From Paramecium tetraurelia (lineage: Eukaryota; Ciliophora; Oligohymenophorea; Peniculida; Parameciidae): a DNA stretch of 64,000 nucleotides. The stretch is from contig NW_001799211.1 of assembly GCF_000165425.1 (NCBI RefSeq), positions 62,001 to 126,000 on the forward strand, written 5' to 3'. The notes beneath the pieces are model-generated. The model searched no databases. It worked only from the letters and a program-made list of their open reading frames with translations, and was not told the origin of the DNA. The position numbers and the translations under genes were made by a program. Below, one piece after another: positions 49,621 through 61,820 of the stretch; the stretch's first letter is position 1; every line of letters begins with the position of its first letter.

Positions 49621-50703
49621 TCATGCTTCCAAATATAATTAAATGTCCTAAATGCAATTCGCATCCTAAGTCTTCAAAGTCTTTCCATCTATCTTGAATT
49701 TCCCATTCCATCCCTTCCTACTCCTTATCGACTTAATCCTCTTCCAAGACTGAGAACCACTCGTACTCTCGCACAAATCAATTGAAACTCCATTGAAATT
49801 GCATTCGTAATATCCCAATGGACACAACATCCCATCATTTTATACCAATCCCAAAGTCATATCTATCTGACCTAACAAATACTAATGACCATTCTTACTT
49901 ATCCCCACACCCGGCTTTTCTTACTCGTATTCAAACTACCCCAATTGAATCATTAATGCTCCATAGAAATTTGAGATCTTGCTTACCCCATAAATCAGAT
50001 TCTCTGGAGTTCCTTCTAAATCCACGAATTCGTCAGTCTTTTGGTTGATATTTATTAACGATTTCGCTTTCACGATATTTTGTGGTCCCGCTATATAACT
50101 AACACATTAAAATTATTTTTTATACCAAATATATATGTCTTTTAAAACATGTTCAGACTAATTATTCAACGCAACATCGAAACTATTAACTTATTAATTG
50201 GTTATTGACAGTTAAAACTTTAGGTCTCCTTTCTGTGATTCTTTTTGAAATCCTGCCAAAAATATTTAAATAGTTGGGATTACCCAAAATTCTCTTTTTG
50301 CAAATTTATATCTCATAAATACCTTCCAAAATTTATTGTTGAGGTTTTTTAGATGGTTTCACAATTCAATTTCATTCTATCATCAATCACTGCTAGCCAT
50401 TGATATTCGAGATGATCAATTTTAGATTTATGATTCGTTATCTGCAATTAAAATCCTTTATACCACATATTTCATACCTTGTTGAGTGATTTATAATAGT
50501 TTAGGTTCAATCCCTATATTTCTAGGAACCTCATTATTAACGTGTATTGCTATAAGAGATATGCCTACTTGGGGAATTTATTCGAATTTGTTGTCGAATT
50601 ACACAAAAGCCAATCTTTTGTCATGAGGGAACAAAACATCAAATGTTACTTTTCCAATTTATAGAGTGAGAACTTGGTTCACTAAAAGTACTATAATTAA
50701 CAT
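49621..50703 (-). CDS. secreted H-type lectin-domain protein, 334 aa
   Basis: Minus from ATG 50703 to TGA 49621; introns of 22, 29 and 27 nt leave exactly 335 codons. A signal peptide (MLIIVLLVNQVLT) leads into an H-type lectin core: GKVTFDVLFPHDKRLAFVQF, FEQIPQVGISLIAIHV, then QGFQLQITNH and YQWLAVID, matching the strand order and the closing V-x-W-L-A of the discoidin II/Helix pomatia family. A second half of about 200 residues (ALMIQLGQFEYEQEKPGVG...) is unfamiliar and ends DIQLYLEA. It is probably secreted and carbohydrate-binding. Its stop is 59 bp from the Rpb10 start. Confidence 0.8.
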
Positions 50704-51149
50704 TTTTATTAATGAATTATATATTAAATGCATTAATCATATATAGATATCATAAGTTCTAGATTAACAAGAAACAATATGTTATTTGTGATTCAGAGAA
50801 GAAAACTATATAAATTTATTTGTTATTTTTATAATAATCTCTGAACTAACAGAATTTTTCACATTGATTCATCCATTAATTCTATTAAGAATTTGAGTCT
50901 AATAAATACATTAAATAGATTTTAATTATATATAATGACAACATTTATATGAGTGATTTTCCATAGTATATAAGTTTTTATAAGATAAATATAATTCAAT
51001 AATTAAATTATTAATTATGATGTTAATAACTTCTTATCTACATTACTTGATAAGTATATGAAACTAAAAGACATCTGAATAATTATTCTGCATATTATAA
51101 TATGAAAATAATATATCGTGTTTTTCCAAAGTTGAAGTTCATATAAGCC
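50704..51149 (+). other. AT-rich spacer
   Basis: About 450 bp with no sustained coding frame; it probably includes the promoter of the lectin gene. Nothing else is recognised. Confidence 0.45.
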
Positions 51150-51450
51150 TCATCCTCCTTCCATTTATGCTCCGCTTTATCTTTTAGTAAAATTAAGCTC
51201 AATATCGACATCATTCGCATAAATAGAATGCTCATAAGATATCGTATTCTAAAGACAACTCAATTAAGAGTAGAAATAGTAAATTTCCTGTACCTCCTTG
51301 AATTCATGTTTTAATTATTAAATTGTGGATCTGCAATTTAAACTCTAACTGTGGAAGAATAGATAATTTAAATTCTAAAATACTATGTTTCACTCTATTA
51401 ATGTCCCTATTAAGAGAGTTAAAATAATTTGTTATTATTTTTTTGTGACA
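51150..51450 (-). CDS. coding-like minus ORF without recognisable start
   Basis: A minus frame ending at TGA 51150 reads back through EFKEVQEIYYFYSQLSC and YANDVDIELNFTKRQSG; removing a 19-nt GTTAGA...GCAG segment continues it to INRVKHSILEFKLSILPQ. No ATG is found in frame before a TGA near 51460. It may be a small gene with an unplaced 5' exon, or a gene fragment. No domain is recognised. Confidence 0.3.
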
Positions 51451-51766
51451 GAATTATAAAAGTAATCAAAAAATGAATTTAATTAGTCTAGGTGATCAAT
51501 ACAGAGAGAAGTATAGTAAATGAGTTATTTCTTATCAAGAAATATTATTAAATATTAATAAATTATTGATGAGAAAAAGAATAAACTTTTTAAGAGATGA
51601 AAACTTCAATTGGATATCGTTATAAACCGAAATCAATTCTTCAACTTTAATATTCTTTTAATCACTTAGAAAATTATTCAATCTATTTTATTCTTCTCTT
51701 CTAGACACTGAATTCTTTTATTATAATTTCAGAGATCAAAATAATTAAATTATATTTTATTATAAA

Positions 51767-53018
51767 ATGAAAACAGAATCAGATAATGAAATAGAGACTT
51801 TATAAACGATGTGGAAAAACATAAAGTATTATGAAATCTAATCAATAGACAACGTATGGAATCCAAACATGATGATTCAGATATTTTTTAACAGCCTCCA
51901 TAATAGATTACAATCAATAGCCCATATGCTGCTAAAAATTATTAAGTGCAAATTTAAGCTTTGCAGGATGAGTTGTTCCAAAAAAACACTAAATTGATAG
52001 CTGCCCAATAATAATTGAATTAGATTAGCGATGAAAATTCATAATTATAAGATGAATTAGAGTAAGTGAAAGTTGAAAATTCGTTAATGAAATAGAAGTT
52101 AGAATTAATAGAATCACAAATAGATTCGATTTAGGCAGACAAAGACAGTCTGAAATTAATAAGGTTAGAGAATGAATAGTTGAGAATTGATGTAAAAAAA
52201 TTACTTGAATTATTAAGAAAAACAAAGGAATATAATAATATTGGTTTTGATGAAAACTAATCATATGTTAAAGGGAGTGTTAAGTTTGACACCAGGAAAT
52301 CTAAGATAGATGAAACGTATATGATTATTTAAATGTATTTATAGAAATTGGGTTCCCACTAAATGTATTGAATTGATGTAAGATTATGATAATAAGGAAG
52401 AAGTCTTGTTGCAATTGAGTAACTAATTTCATAATTGTTATGTTGAAAAGATAAATAAATTAAAATAGAATTCTCAATAAGAAGTTGAGTAATTAAAAAG
52501 GCAATTGGATAGCAGAACTACAGTTGATGGAATGCAACAATAGAAGTAAATAGAAAGATTGAAGAAATAAAAAAATGGAAGTGGCAAGGATAAAGTGGGC
52601 ATTTCTTAATTGCAAGATTGTTTTAATTTGATCAAATAAAAGGAATTAATAATCATAGAACTTTAGTAAAGGATCCAAGAGATGAATTAGTAAATGAATG
52701 CAGATGAAAATTATGGCAGTATGAAAAAGCAAGTATTCATTGAAGGGGCTTAATGGATGCGTATTAAATAATCTAATAATAATAGTGGCTAAGATATTGG
52801 ATGAAGTAATTGCTTATGAAATTAGTTTAAATGAATTGAATTACGATGTAGCAATTAAAATAGAGAGTCTAATGAGTTCTGAAGATATAGTTCAATAATA
52901 AATCATAAACAAAGTCTATTATTGGATAACTGATACTTCAAGAGAATTAATTGACACTTTTAAAGATAAGCTATAATCAATTATGAATACTACAAATAGT
53001 AGAATTTAATAGTTATGA
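51767..53018 (+). CDS. coiled-coil protein, 391 aa
   Basis: ATG 51767 to TGA 53016-53018; introns of 23 nt (GTATTA...AATAG), 28 nt (GTATAT...TATAG) and 25 nt (GTATTA...ATAATAG) leave exactly 392 codons. Long coiled coils (LKLIRLENEQLRIDVKKLLE; LKRQLDSRTTVDGMQQQ) flank a short segment NWVPTKCIELMQDYDNKEEV whose W-x-P start suggests a helical-bundle docking region. It is a likely cytoskeletal or ciliary component by composition only. It converges with the RBR ligase, 25 bp between stops. Confidence 0.78.
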
Positions 53019-53043
53019 ATATAAAATATATATAAAAACAAAC

Positions 53044-54063
53044 TCAATTCGACTTAATTTTGTATTTGTAAAACTCATTCAAAATAGTAGTAATAATAGT
53101 AAAGAAGAGTGCGTATATGATTTCTTTGATGATGTAAAAAATGAAATCGGCAAGAGTTTGTTCTAAGATAAAGTAGGATATAAAAATGAGGATGACCAAG
53201 GTCAGTGATCCAACTATGGTTCTGTGAAAGGTGATCTTCTCATATTTATCATTTAATTTCTTCAATTAAACCACCATCAATCCAGACAGCAATATGATTG
53301 AGTTATTGAGTATGAATCTAAAATAGTTAGTAATAATAATTTACAAGTATGTTATTGAAAATACGTATCCACAAATTAATAGTAAGTAGACGTCGAGACC
53401 TGTAGAAATCAATAAGGCGTAAAGAAGTTAGTATTTGATGATTAGTGTAAATATATTATTATATATACAAATACTCCAATCATGGCCTTTGCAATTTTAT
53501 TTGCAATCCCAACAAAATTCAAATTTACAAACTTAACATGTCATGTGTGAACAACCACCATTTTTAGTAATTTTAACTTCACATCTAGGACATTAATAAG
53601 TAGTGGTAAATTCAGTAATTTCATTCAAAAGTGTTTTATATGAAATCTGGTCATAAGTTTATAAGCGAGTTTAGCAGATTTCACAAATATCAACACAATA
53701 GGATTTACAAGGTTTTAAATAATAGAATTCGCAATTTGAGTTTGGACATTATTAGACATCAATAGATTTTTTACAATAGCTTTTAAATAATTGGTCATGA
53801 ATATCTTAAATGAAAGAGTTTCTGATGGCTAATTATTCGATAGAATCAAAGTAAAGGGTTTATTAACAACCTCCTGGACAATCGATATTTAAATGTGTAC
53901 CATCAGATGTCCAAAACTCTTCTATTTTTATCTAGGTTTATAATTTAAATCCAATTACCTTGGTGTAGTGTTTAATACAGTTTAGACACACTTTGCAATT
54001 GCATTCCAACAAGGACAATCCAGTGTGTTCATAACAAATTTCACAGAAATTTTGAACTTGCAT
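53044..54063 (-). CDS. RBR (RING-IBR-RING) E3 ubiquitin ligase with C-terminal membrane helices, 330 aa
   Basis: Minus from ATG 54063 to TGA 53044; one 27-nt intron leaves exactly 331 codons. RING1 starts CEICYEHTG...CNCKVCLNCI; the IBR region has CPNSNCEFYYLKPC and CEICQ; RING2 is CPRCEVKITKNGGCSHMTC...FCWDC, in which the Cys of NGGCSHM sits at the catalytic thioester position of RBR enzymes. After residue about 215 come four hydrophobic helices (LLYALLISTGLDVYLLLICGY; IVGSLTLVILIFISYFIL). A membrane-anchored RBR of this layout would ubiquitinate proteins at an organelle surface. The E2 and substrates are unknown. Confidence 0.92.
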
Positions 54064-54285
54064 AGTGATTATTATTAAATGTATAATTTATGCTAAAATT
54101 ATTAGCAAAATATTGAGAAAGAATTATCAAACAAGGTATTTATTGGAATATAAAACATTTAAATGAATTTGATATTCTATTGTAAAAATATTAACAGTTA
54201 TACTAAGTAATGAATAAAACTCAATTCAATCTTAATTACATAGTTTATTAAAAATAAATTATATATATATATATCATACATTGAT

Positions 54286-54760
54286 ATGGAGTAGGAGAAG
54301 ACCAAAAAAACATAGAAGGATTATGATATTGAGGCAGCAGAAGAGTTGAAATAGCTAGCACTTCCTGGAGACTTGGTTGGCAATGTTTCTGCCACTTTGT
54401 TAAAATCAGTTTAGAAAGTGTAGAATGAAGATATTAAGCTTCTTGCTCTATCAAAATTTCATTAGACTCTATGCAAATTCACAGTTCAAAATGTTTCAGG
54501 GGTAAATATGAAGAAGATTTCATTAGGAATTGCTCCAAAAGTTACCAAATGATAAATTGCTAATCTTCTTCGATTATGTGAATTATTCATTCGAGTGTTT
54601 GAGCAAGGGCGTGAAGTTACCTGAAACTAGCAACTCATATAATGCAACTTTCTTGTTGAATGTCTATAATAAATTGGTAGAATTACGAGGATTGCCAATT
54701 ATTATAGAGTCAATAAGTTAGAAGAAAACATTACCAACCCAAATTATTACAATTAAGTGA
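54286..54760 (+). CDS. hypothetical protein, 149 aa
   Basis: ATG 54286 to TGA 54758-54760; one 25-nt intron (GTAAAT...ATTAG, about 54501) leaves exactly 150 codons. The N-terminus is charged (MEQEKTKKTQKDYDIE); the rest is helical with one Leu/Ile-rich segment (LLIFFDYVNYSFECLSKGV) too short and polar for a clear membrane helix. No known domain. It starts 222 bp from the RBR ligase start (divergent) and ends 44 bp before SMC2 on the same strand. Confidence 0.72.
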
Positions 54761-54804
54761 CATATATATATAATAAACCGGGCAAAAATTTAAATTAAAA
54801 TATT

Positions 54805-57800
54805 ATGTGGATCAAAGAAATCATTATCGAGGGTTTCAAGTCTTATGCATAAAGGACAGTAATAACGAATCTAGATCCGGAATTCAATGCCATTACTGGA
54901 TTGAATGGTTCAGGCAAATCCAATATTCTGGATGCAATTCTCTTCTGTTTGGGATTGAGCAAAGAATACGACACAGTATGAATATCCTATATGTTTATTA
55001 GCTTCGTATTAAGAAATTGCAAGAGTTGATTTATAAGAACGGTGCAGCAGGAATTACAAAAGCTGAAGTGACTATTGTCTTTGACAATCGCAGCAAAGAG
55101 TAGAGTCCATTGGGATATTAGGATTGTGACAAGATCACAGTAACCAGATAGATTACAGCTGATAAATCCAAATATTTCATTAATGGCAAATCCGAAACCT
55201 AGAAGAACTTCAAAAATATGTTCAGATCAGTCCAATTGAACATAGATAATCCTCATTTCTTGGTGGCATAAGGCAGAATAACTAAGATTATCAATCTTAA
55301 ACCGTAAGAACTAATAAGTATGTTGGAGGAGACAGCAGGAACTTCGTTGTATAATGAGAAAAAAAGAGAGGCTTAGAAATTAATATAGAAGAAAGAGGAG
55401 AAGCTAAAATAAGTAAATGAAATCATTGAAACTGAAATCTAACCTCAAATGTAGAAATTGACTGATGAGAAGAATATCTTCTAATTATGGAGAGCTTAAG
55501 AAGCATAAATCTTGGTTTTGAAGAAGGATCTATTTAGTTATGATTACTATTAGAAGGCTAAGACTTTGAGAATGAAGAAAAACGATTTGCAAATTGTGAA
55601 CGAATAAATTAGTAATCAAGAAGAGAAGATGAGATACGAAAATGCTGAAATATCCACTATCTAAGAGAAAATACAGAGTTTGTAAGAGTAGAATAGGAAC
55701 AATAAATACGACCAAATTACAGAAAAATACAAGGAAAAATAAAAGTTAGTGAATACCTTAGAGAAATAAGTGTAAAATACCAGGAGACAAAAAGAAACTA
55801 TAGAGAGTGAGAAGATAAAATTAGAACATGCATTAAGAACATATCAAACTGATAAAGAGAGAACAGATTAGAAAGTAGAAATAGCTGATCGACAATTAAA
55901 GTAAGTGTCAGATGAATTGAAAGAGAAGAAGGAGCTCTTGGATGAATAAACAGGATAACAAAACTCATCTGAAGATGGTAATATTGCTTAAAATGGTAAA
56001 TAGATGATTTAAAGGTAAATTAATGACACCATTTCTCATATAGATTCTAATAGAAAAGATTTAGAACAAGTAAATGAACGTTTATAAAGAATTGATAATC
56101 ATATGTTGAGTTCAAAGACTATTTATGAATAAATGTAGAAAGAAGCTACTAATCTAGACACTAAAATTGAGTTATTAAAGAAAAGAATAGAATAAAGTGA
56201 ATCTGAGATTCAAAAGTCATCCAGTTTAGAATAACAATTATTGGATTTGAAATCAAATAGAGGAGATTTAGATTAATAACTATTAGAAATTAAGAAACAA
56301 ATTTCATAATCATAACCATTTATATTTCAGTTGAATTTGTCAAGAATGAAGGATTGGGATTAGAATAGAGTATATGGTAAATTGTTCAGTTTGTTCGAAG
56401 TGAAGGATGAATAATATATGAAAGCATTGGAATTCGGTGCTGGAGCAAAGTTATAAAATATAGTTGTTGATGATTCTACTACATCCACATACTTGTTGAA
56501 GAATAATATATTGCAAACTCATTCCTACATAATCCCTAATAAAGAAATTCAATCTAGTGAAGCCAAGAAGGAGTTTGTTTAGGCTGCGGCTCAAATTGCA
56601 AAGGAGAATGATGGATTCGCTAAACCTGCTATCGATTTAATTTCCTTTTCAGATAAAGTGATCAACTCTATGAAATTTGTGTTTGGTAATTTCATCATTG
56701 CTTCATCTATGGATATTGCAAGAAAGATTGCCTATCATCCTTCAAATGTCTAAAAATGTAAAGTTGTTACTAGGGATGGGGATATTGTTGATCCATCTGG
56801 TACTTTGACTGGTGGTTATACTAATGAAAAGGCACAATTACTACCTAAATTTAAATCATTCAATAAATGGAATCTAGAATATAAAGATATTCAAGGATAA
56901 ATTGATAAAATTGAATCTTAAATTGAGAAGATTAAATAAGACATTGAATTCAAGGAATAATTAAATAGGGAAATAACTTAAGATAAATATCAATTAGAAC
57001 AATTGATGATCAAACAAAGAAAGAGCAATCAATTCAATTTCTAGAATGAATAGAATAAGTATCTTAATGAAATTCAAGATCTATAAGTTGAATAAGAGAG
57101 ACTCAAAAAACAAATCAAAGAAGGTGAAGATAAATTAATAGAATTGAAAAAAGAGTTATAATTAATTCAGCAGGGTAAGAACACCAAAGAATTGATTCAA
57201 GCTTAAATAGATAGGACGAAAAAGGAAATTAATAAATTAAAGCAATAGATAGATCAATAAAAGAAGGAATTGATTTAAAATCAAGTGGAAAGTCAAAATT
57301 TTGAATAAGAAATCGCTAAATGTACTAAGAAAATCAAAGAAGAAACAAATAATTTAGACAAAACTTCCGCTACATTGGATTCAATAATCCATGAATTGAA
57401 TACAAACAAAGATTAATTTTTGAAAATAACTGAGGAAAAGAATTTATATGAAAGTAAAAATGCTATTCATAACAATTAAATGACTAGGTTATTAGAGTAA
57501 TTGTAAGAAAGATAGAAATTCTTGAATTCTACAGTCGAACAACTAAATGGACACTAAAATGAACTAAAGAAATTAGAAAGAGAACAGCATGATCTGAAAT
57601 AACAATTGAAGTCATTAGAAGACTAGTATGATTTTATTAGATAAGATAAAAATGAATTATCTTAAGACAGACTATCAGAGAAATTCAGAGTGCTAGAGAC
57701 AATGGAATATGAAAAAACTAAATAATAGTTCTAGAGATTGGAACATGATCAAGGGAAATTAGGAAAACAAGTTAATTTTAAGGTCGAAGCTATGACTGAA

Positions 57801-58370
57801 TAAGTTGAAAAGGAATTTTAGTCTTTGAAGGACAAAAAATTAATTTTAGAAAATGATAAGTCCATGCTTATTTAAAATATGGGAGAATTGGATGACAAGA
57901 AAATTAAGACTATTGAAAAATGTTTCTTGGAAGTCAATAAGGATTTCTCATCTATTTTCAGCTCATTGTTACATAATGCCTAAGCCAAATTAGGTAGATT
58001 GGATGGACTGTCAATTGAGGATGGAATAGAAATGAATGTGTCGTTTAGTCATCAACAGAAAAATCTATCAGAATTGAGTGGAGGATAACGATCTTTATTG
58101 GCCTTATCATTTATACTTGCTCTATTGAAATACAAGCCTGCTCCTTTTTACATTTTAGATGAAGTTGATAGTGCTTTAGATTTATCACATACAGAAAACA
58201 TTGGTTAGATGTTGTCTTAGAATTTCAAGTAATCTCAATTCTTACTGATTTCGTTGAAGGAGGGCATGTATTAGAATGCAAATGTTTTGTACAAAGTTCA
58301 ATTTGTAGATGGAGTAAGTAAAATTGATAGACATGAACTAAAAAAGAAGAAATAATAATAATTAAAATGA
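54805..58370 (+). CDS. SMC2: condensin subunit SMC2, 1,179 aa
   Basis: ATG 54805 to TGA 58368-58370 with one 26-nt intron (about 54976) gives exactly 1,180 codons, the normal SMC2 length. The N-terminus [19 protein letters not shown] and Walker [21 protein letters not shown] are SMC2-like. Two long coiled coils flank a hinge near residues 510-670 ([25 protein letters not shown]). The C-terminal ATPase half has the signature LSELSGGQRSLLALS and Walker [17 protein letters not shown]2 pairs with SMC4 to compact chromosomes; in ciliates it serves micronuclear mitosis and macronuclear division. Conservation is very strong. Confidence 0.96.
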
Positions 58371-58413
58371 TTGATATATATTAAATATATATATAAAAAT
58401 TATATAAATTAAG

Positions 58414-58845
58414 ATGAAAAATAAAGGGAGTTTTATAATAAATAAGAAATCTTCAATTAAGAGTAGTAAATTGTTTTTGTTTGAGAATCTTTTATTTGAG
58501 GATGTCCCTCTGGCTGCGAAATAGGCTTACTTGGAATGTCTAGAAAAACAAATTAATGATTTAGATGTTATGAGAAAATAATTAAATGAGAATATATAGA
58601 AATAGGAAATGATTAAAAAGCAATAGTTACAATTCAGAAAAGAAATTGAAAACATTTAGAATGATTAATAATTGGATCACAACATCATAAATTAATCTAT
58701 GCTATTGAGTCAATTCATCAGTGAATAATAAAAGATAGATACTGGTTTAATTGAATAAAGCTATTTAAAAGATTTAGAATACTTGCAAAATTAACAACTC
58801 AAAACATCAAATCAATTCGTCCCTTTTGAAAATGAATTTTTATGA
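58414..58845 (+). CDS. small coiled-coil protein, 143 aa
   Basis: ATG 58414 to TGA 58843-58845, no intron, 144 codons. A basic N-terminus (MKNKGSFIINKKSSIKSSK) is followed by a Gln/Leu/Glu coiled coil (LECLEKQINDLDVMRKQLNE) and a looser C-terminus. It lies 43 bp after SMC2, same strand. No family recognised. Confidence 0.7.
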
Positions 58846-58907
58846 TTAATAAATTATATTTTTAACTCTGTTTTTGTAATCAAGGCTTACTTTTTGAGAG
58901 CCTATCT

Positions 58908-60133
58908 ATGAATAGTTTGAGAATAATTTAACCTGTAATAGATTATGGCGAGTAAATGATATTTTATCAAATATAAAATATTTCAAGGGACTTTCAAATA
59001 GAGATTGAGCAATTAGCTGAATTAAATAAGCTATTTGGTTGAAATCTACAAAAAGACAAAGTTATATAATCTAATGGAATCTTCTAATACTAAATCAAAG
59101 ATCTATAATAATATTGTGTTATTCATAGAATACTTATTATATTTTATTAATAATAAAATTAAATCATTGATAATGGAATCTAGAAGCACTGGTACAAAGA
59201 GACTTATCTCAGTTGGATCTCTGTCAAACTTTGAAAGAGCTGAATTTATCTCTTCTAAAACTGACACTAAATAAAGATTAGGAGAGCTCTTCATTTATGA
59301 ACCTACTAAACTAGAGAGTAAATATGCGTGTTCATTATAAATTAAGTGTTTGGATTGAGATAATAGATTGTTAGTACTCGAATTCCTAAGTTTGATCATC
59401 CTAAACCTATGTTTGAATTGGATTATCAACCAGAAAAAACCTTAACACATGTTGCATCTCAAACTGAGTGTTAAAAATGCAATCATAGTTAAAGTAGGAT
59501 GGTGTAACCTAAATTAAACATGGAACAATTGCATTTATCTGCTCCTTCATTGTAACCCTATGAAAAATAAGAACCTAAAGTTATAGTTCCTAAATAATTG
59601 CAAAGCCATGTATTGAGACAAAAAAAGAAGGATCTTCCCCCTATTTTACAGTATTCCTTTGTTTAGCCTCCACCTGTCTTTACATAATCTGCCAAGGCTG
59701 TTAGAGAACAGAAATCTTTCGGCAAATTATCATAAGGCAGAATATCCAAGAAATTTGACAGCGAATTGGTTAAAGTCATTCAATAGGAACTCAGCAAATA
59801 ATTACATAAGATGGAGGATGAAATCTCAGAAAAAGGATATAGTGTCCCTCTTAAATATGTATAGATAGATTTATACATTTCTTTTAGTAAAATCTCAAAA
59901 GAACTAAATAAATGACCCTGAGTAAGAAAATCAAATAAGAAAAGTACTCTTAAATCTTAAATGAAAAGAAAACTGAATCTTAGTTCTTTATGTAAAAGGA
60001 AAAAGAAAAAGAAATCCAATCCATCATATTTTTCAAATAACCTGAAAAAAGTCAATCTCAAATTCGCCTCTAAAAAGAAGAAACTAACAACATAATCTTT
60101 GGCTATTCAAATAGATTAGAGGAATAAGCATGA
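58908..60133 (+). CDS. basic disordered protein, several introns
   Basis: From ATG 58908 (MNSLRIIQPVIDYGEQ) to TGA 60131-60133. Clear parts: GTKRLISVGSLSNFERAEF (about 59180), a 29-nt intron near 59353, then HPKPMFELDYQPEKT, a CQKC pair, Pro/Gln-rich and basic stretches, VREQKSFGKLSQGRISK, a second 29-nt intron near 59860, and a Lys/Gln-rich helical end. The join between the first exon and about 59030 is not resolved. No domain is recognised. It is probably soluble and partly disordered. Confidence 0.6.
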
Positions 60134-60472
60134 TTCAAATGTACTCGAAGTTAATCATATTTACATTATAAATAATTACATCTACTCAAATTGAATGCTT
60201 AATGTTACAATTGTCGTATAATTCCAACCTTGAACTCTAAGATTCTGATTCTGCAATGAGATTATTTCTATTGCAAATTGCATTCTATCCCCAAATTAAT
60301 TCATTTTTAATTCACACAATTAGGTTAATAAATATGTATATGACAATCAACTAAAACCTCTAGAATCTTTATATTTAGAGTACTCTTAGAGTAAAGTAGA
60401 TTAATAAAATATATATATGATTAATTATTATTATTATAATAAATATATTAAAAAATCACTCGAAATTGTTCT
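60134..60472 (-). other. spacer with a weak minus-strand ORF
   Basis: A minus frame reading ESESQSSRLELYDNCNIKHS and ending near 60195 is open, and continues upstream only if a 33-nt intron is assumed. A plus frame is also open. Neither has a start in context or a recognisable domain, so this 340-bp stretch is treated as spacer between two plus-strand genes. Confidence 0.3.
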
Positions 60473-61522
60473 ATGTCTGATACAATTAATCAAGAAGTTC
60501 AAGAAAATAAATAAATTGATACTTTTGAGGATTCGTAAGAATTTAGTTAACAATTACCTGATATTTCTATAGCCATGATCTAATTTCAATAGTAGAATGA
60601 TATTTAAATTAATGATAAAGAGAATAAATAAATAATAAATTCTTATCCCAATTAAGATTTATAGGAGTGGAATAATTAATTATAACAACACAATACAAAA
60701 TTATAAGAGCAAAATACAGAATTACTTGAGCAAAATAAAAAATTTTAGGACCGGAATAAAAAATTAGAAGAGCATAATACAGAATTAGATTAGCACAATA
60801 CAGAATTACAAGGGCACAATACAAAATTACATGAACACAATACAAAATTACATGAGAATAATACAAAATTACATGAGAAAATCAAAAATTTACAAGAATA
60901 AAATACAAAACTATAAGAACGCAATACGAAATTAGAAGAACACAATACAGAATTGGAAGAGCAAAATGCAAAATTCTAAGAGCAATAAACTAAATTACAG
61001 GAGCACAATACAGAATTACAAGAGCAGAATACAAAATTACAAGATCATAATACAAAAATACAAGAGCGTAATTAAATGTTGCACTAATAATTAAGTTAAA
61101 CTGAAAATCAATTCAACTTGATGAATCAACGTGTAGACGAATTAAATCAGTAAAAAAATCAAAATCAAACAACGGTTAATGACCTTAAAAAGTTAGTTGA
61201 TTAATAGAGAGATTTTATTAATTAAATTAATAATGATTAGGCCTACTTGGATTTGACTGAATCATTAGAAATCACATTGCAGAGATTAAAAGAAATGGAA
61301 AAGAAGAATGAAAAGTTAATGGAAGTGAATCTTTATTATAAGACAAAATATGAAGAAAGCCTAACTTATATAAGAAGCAGCAAAGAAGAAACTTTGAATC
61401 AATAAGATAGGATAGATCAATTGAGTCAAAATTATTAATAATCATCTGAAGACTCATAATCAAAAATTAAAGACTTGGAAAATGAAATTAGATTTTTGTA
61501 ACATTAAATTACAAATAAATGA
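60473..61522 (+). CDS. heptad-repeat coiled-coil protein, 349 aa
   Basis: ATG 60473 to TGA 61520-61522, intron-free, exactly 350 codons. After a 72-residue polar N-terminus, residues 73-198 are 18 tandem heptads with consensus H/Q-N-T-K/E-L-Q-E, encoded by 18 units of 21 bp. Leu or Phe/Ile sits at position 5 of nearly every unit and Asn at position 2. A non-repetitive coiled coil (LQRLKEMEKKNEKLMEV) follows. Gln is written with both CAA/CAG and TAA/TAG. It should form a long, unusually regular parallel coiled coil. No homologue is recognised by eye. Confidence 0.85.
60689..61066 (+). repeat. 18 x 21-bp in-frame minisatellite encoding heptads
   Basis: The consensus unit is close to CACAATACAAAATTACAAGAG. 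The stretch is 378 bp, exactly 18 units with no length variation; copies differ by 0-8 substitutions. The period equals one coiled-coil heptad, so expansion or contraction by one unit keeps both reading frame and heptad register. Confidence 0.92.
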
Positions 61523-61649
61523 TTCATATTTTTAAACCTAACAATTTTCAAGGCTTAGAAGCAGAATATTATTTTAGATAATATATGAATTTTTAACCCT
61601 TTTGAGATTGAAAATAAAGCAAAATATAAATATATATATTACAATTTTT

Positions 61650-61820
61650 TGGTTTTGAAATTCCATAGTTTCTTTTGAGTAGTCTATAGTAGGACTTGTA
61701 AGAAGAGCTTAACAGAGATAGGCTATTATTCATGCTTACCATCCTGCATATAGTCCTGATGTGCCCGAATTTTACATATCTGATAATTTATTTGCTTTAG
61801 ATCAAAAAAGTCAAGCATGA
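61650..61820 (+). CDS. short coding-like ORF, start not found
   Basis: A plus frame ending at TGA 61818-61820 reads VGLVRRAQQRQAIIHAY and SPDVPEFYISDNLFALDQK. Composition is clearly protein-like, with Pro, Tyr and Asp in a compact segment. No ATG occurs in frame after the preceding TGA near 61655, so an upstream exon joined by a tiny intron (a candidate acceptor is CCATAG at about 61669) is likely. The family is unknown. Confidence 0.4.

Noticed and set aside
49380-50048. Plus ORFs over the Rpb10 and lectin genes
   Set aside because: The minus strand has the invariant Rpb10 zinc motifs and a lectin gene that closes exactly with three tiny introns.
59035-59294. Standard-code ORFs on both strands near 59.1 kb as independent genes
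   Set aside because: The plus frame is an internal exon of the 58908-60133 gene (its apparent start is TTG); the minus frame is its antisense.
60609-60866. Minus ORF rich in Ile, Leu, Tyr and Val over the heptad repeat, looking like a multi-helix membrane protein
   Set aside because: It is the antisense of the 21-bp minisatellite; its regularity comes from the repeat, and it lacks any supporting context.
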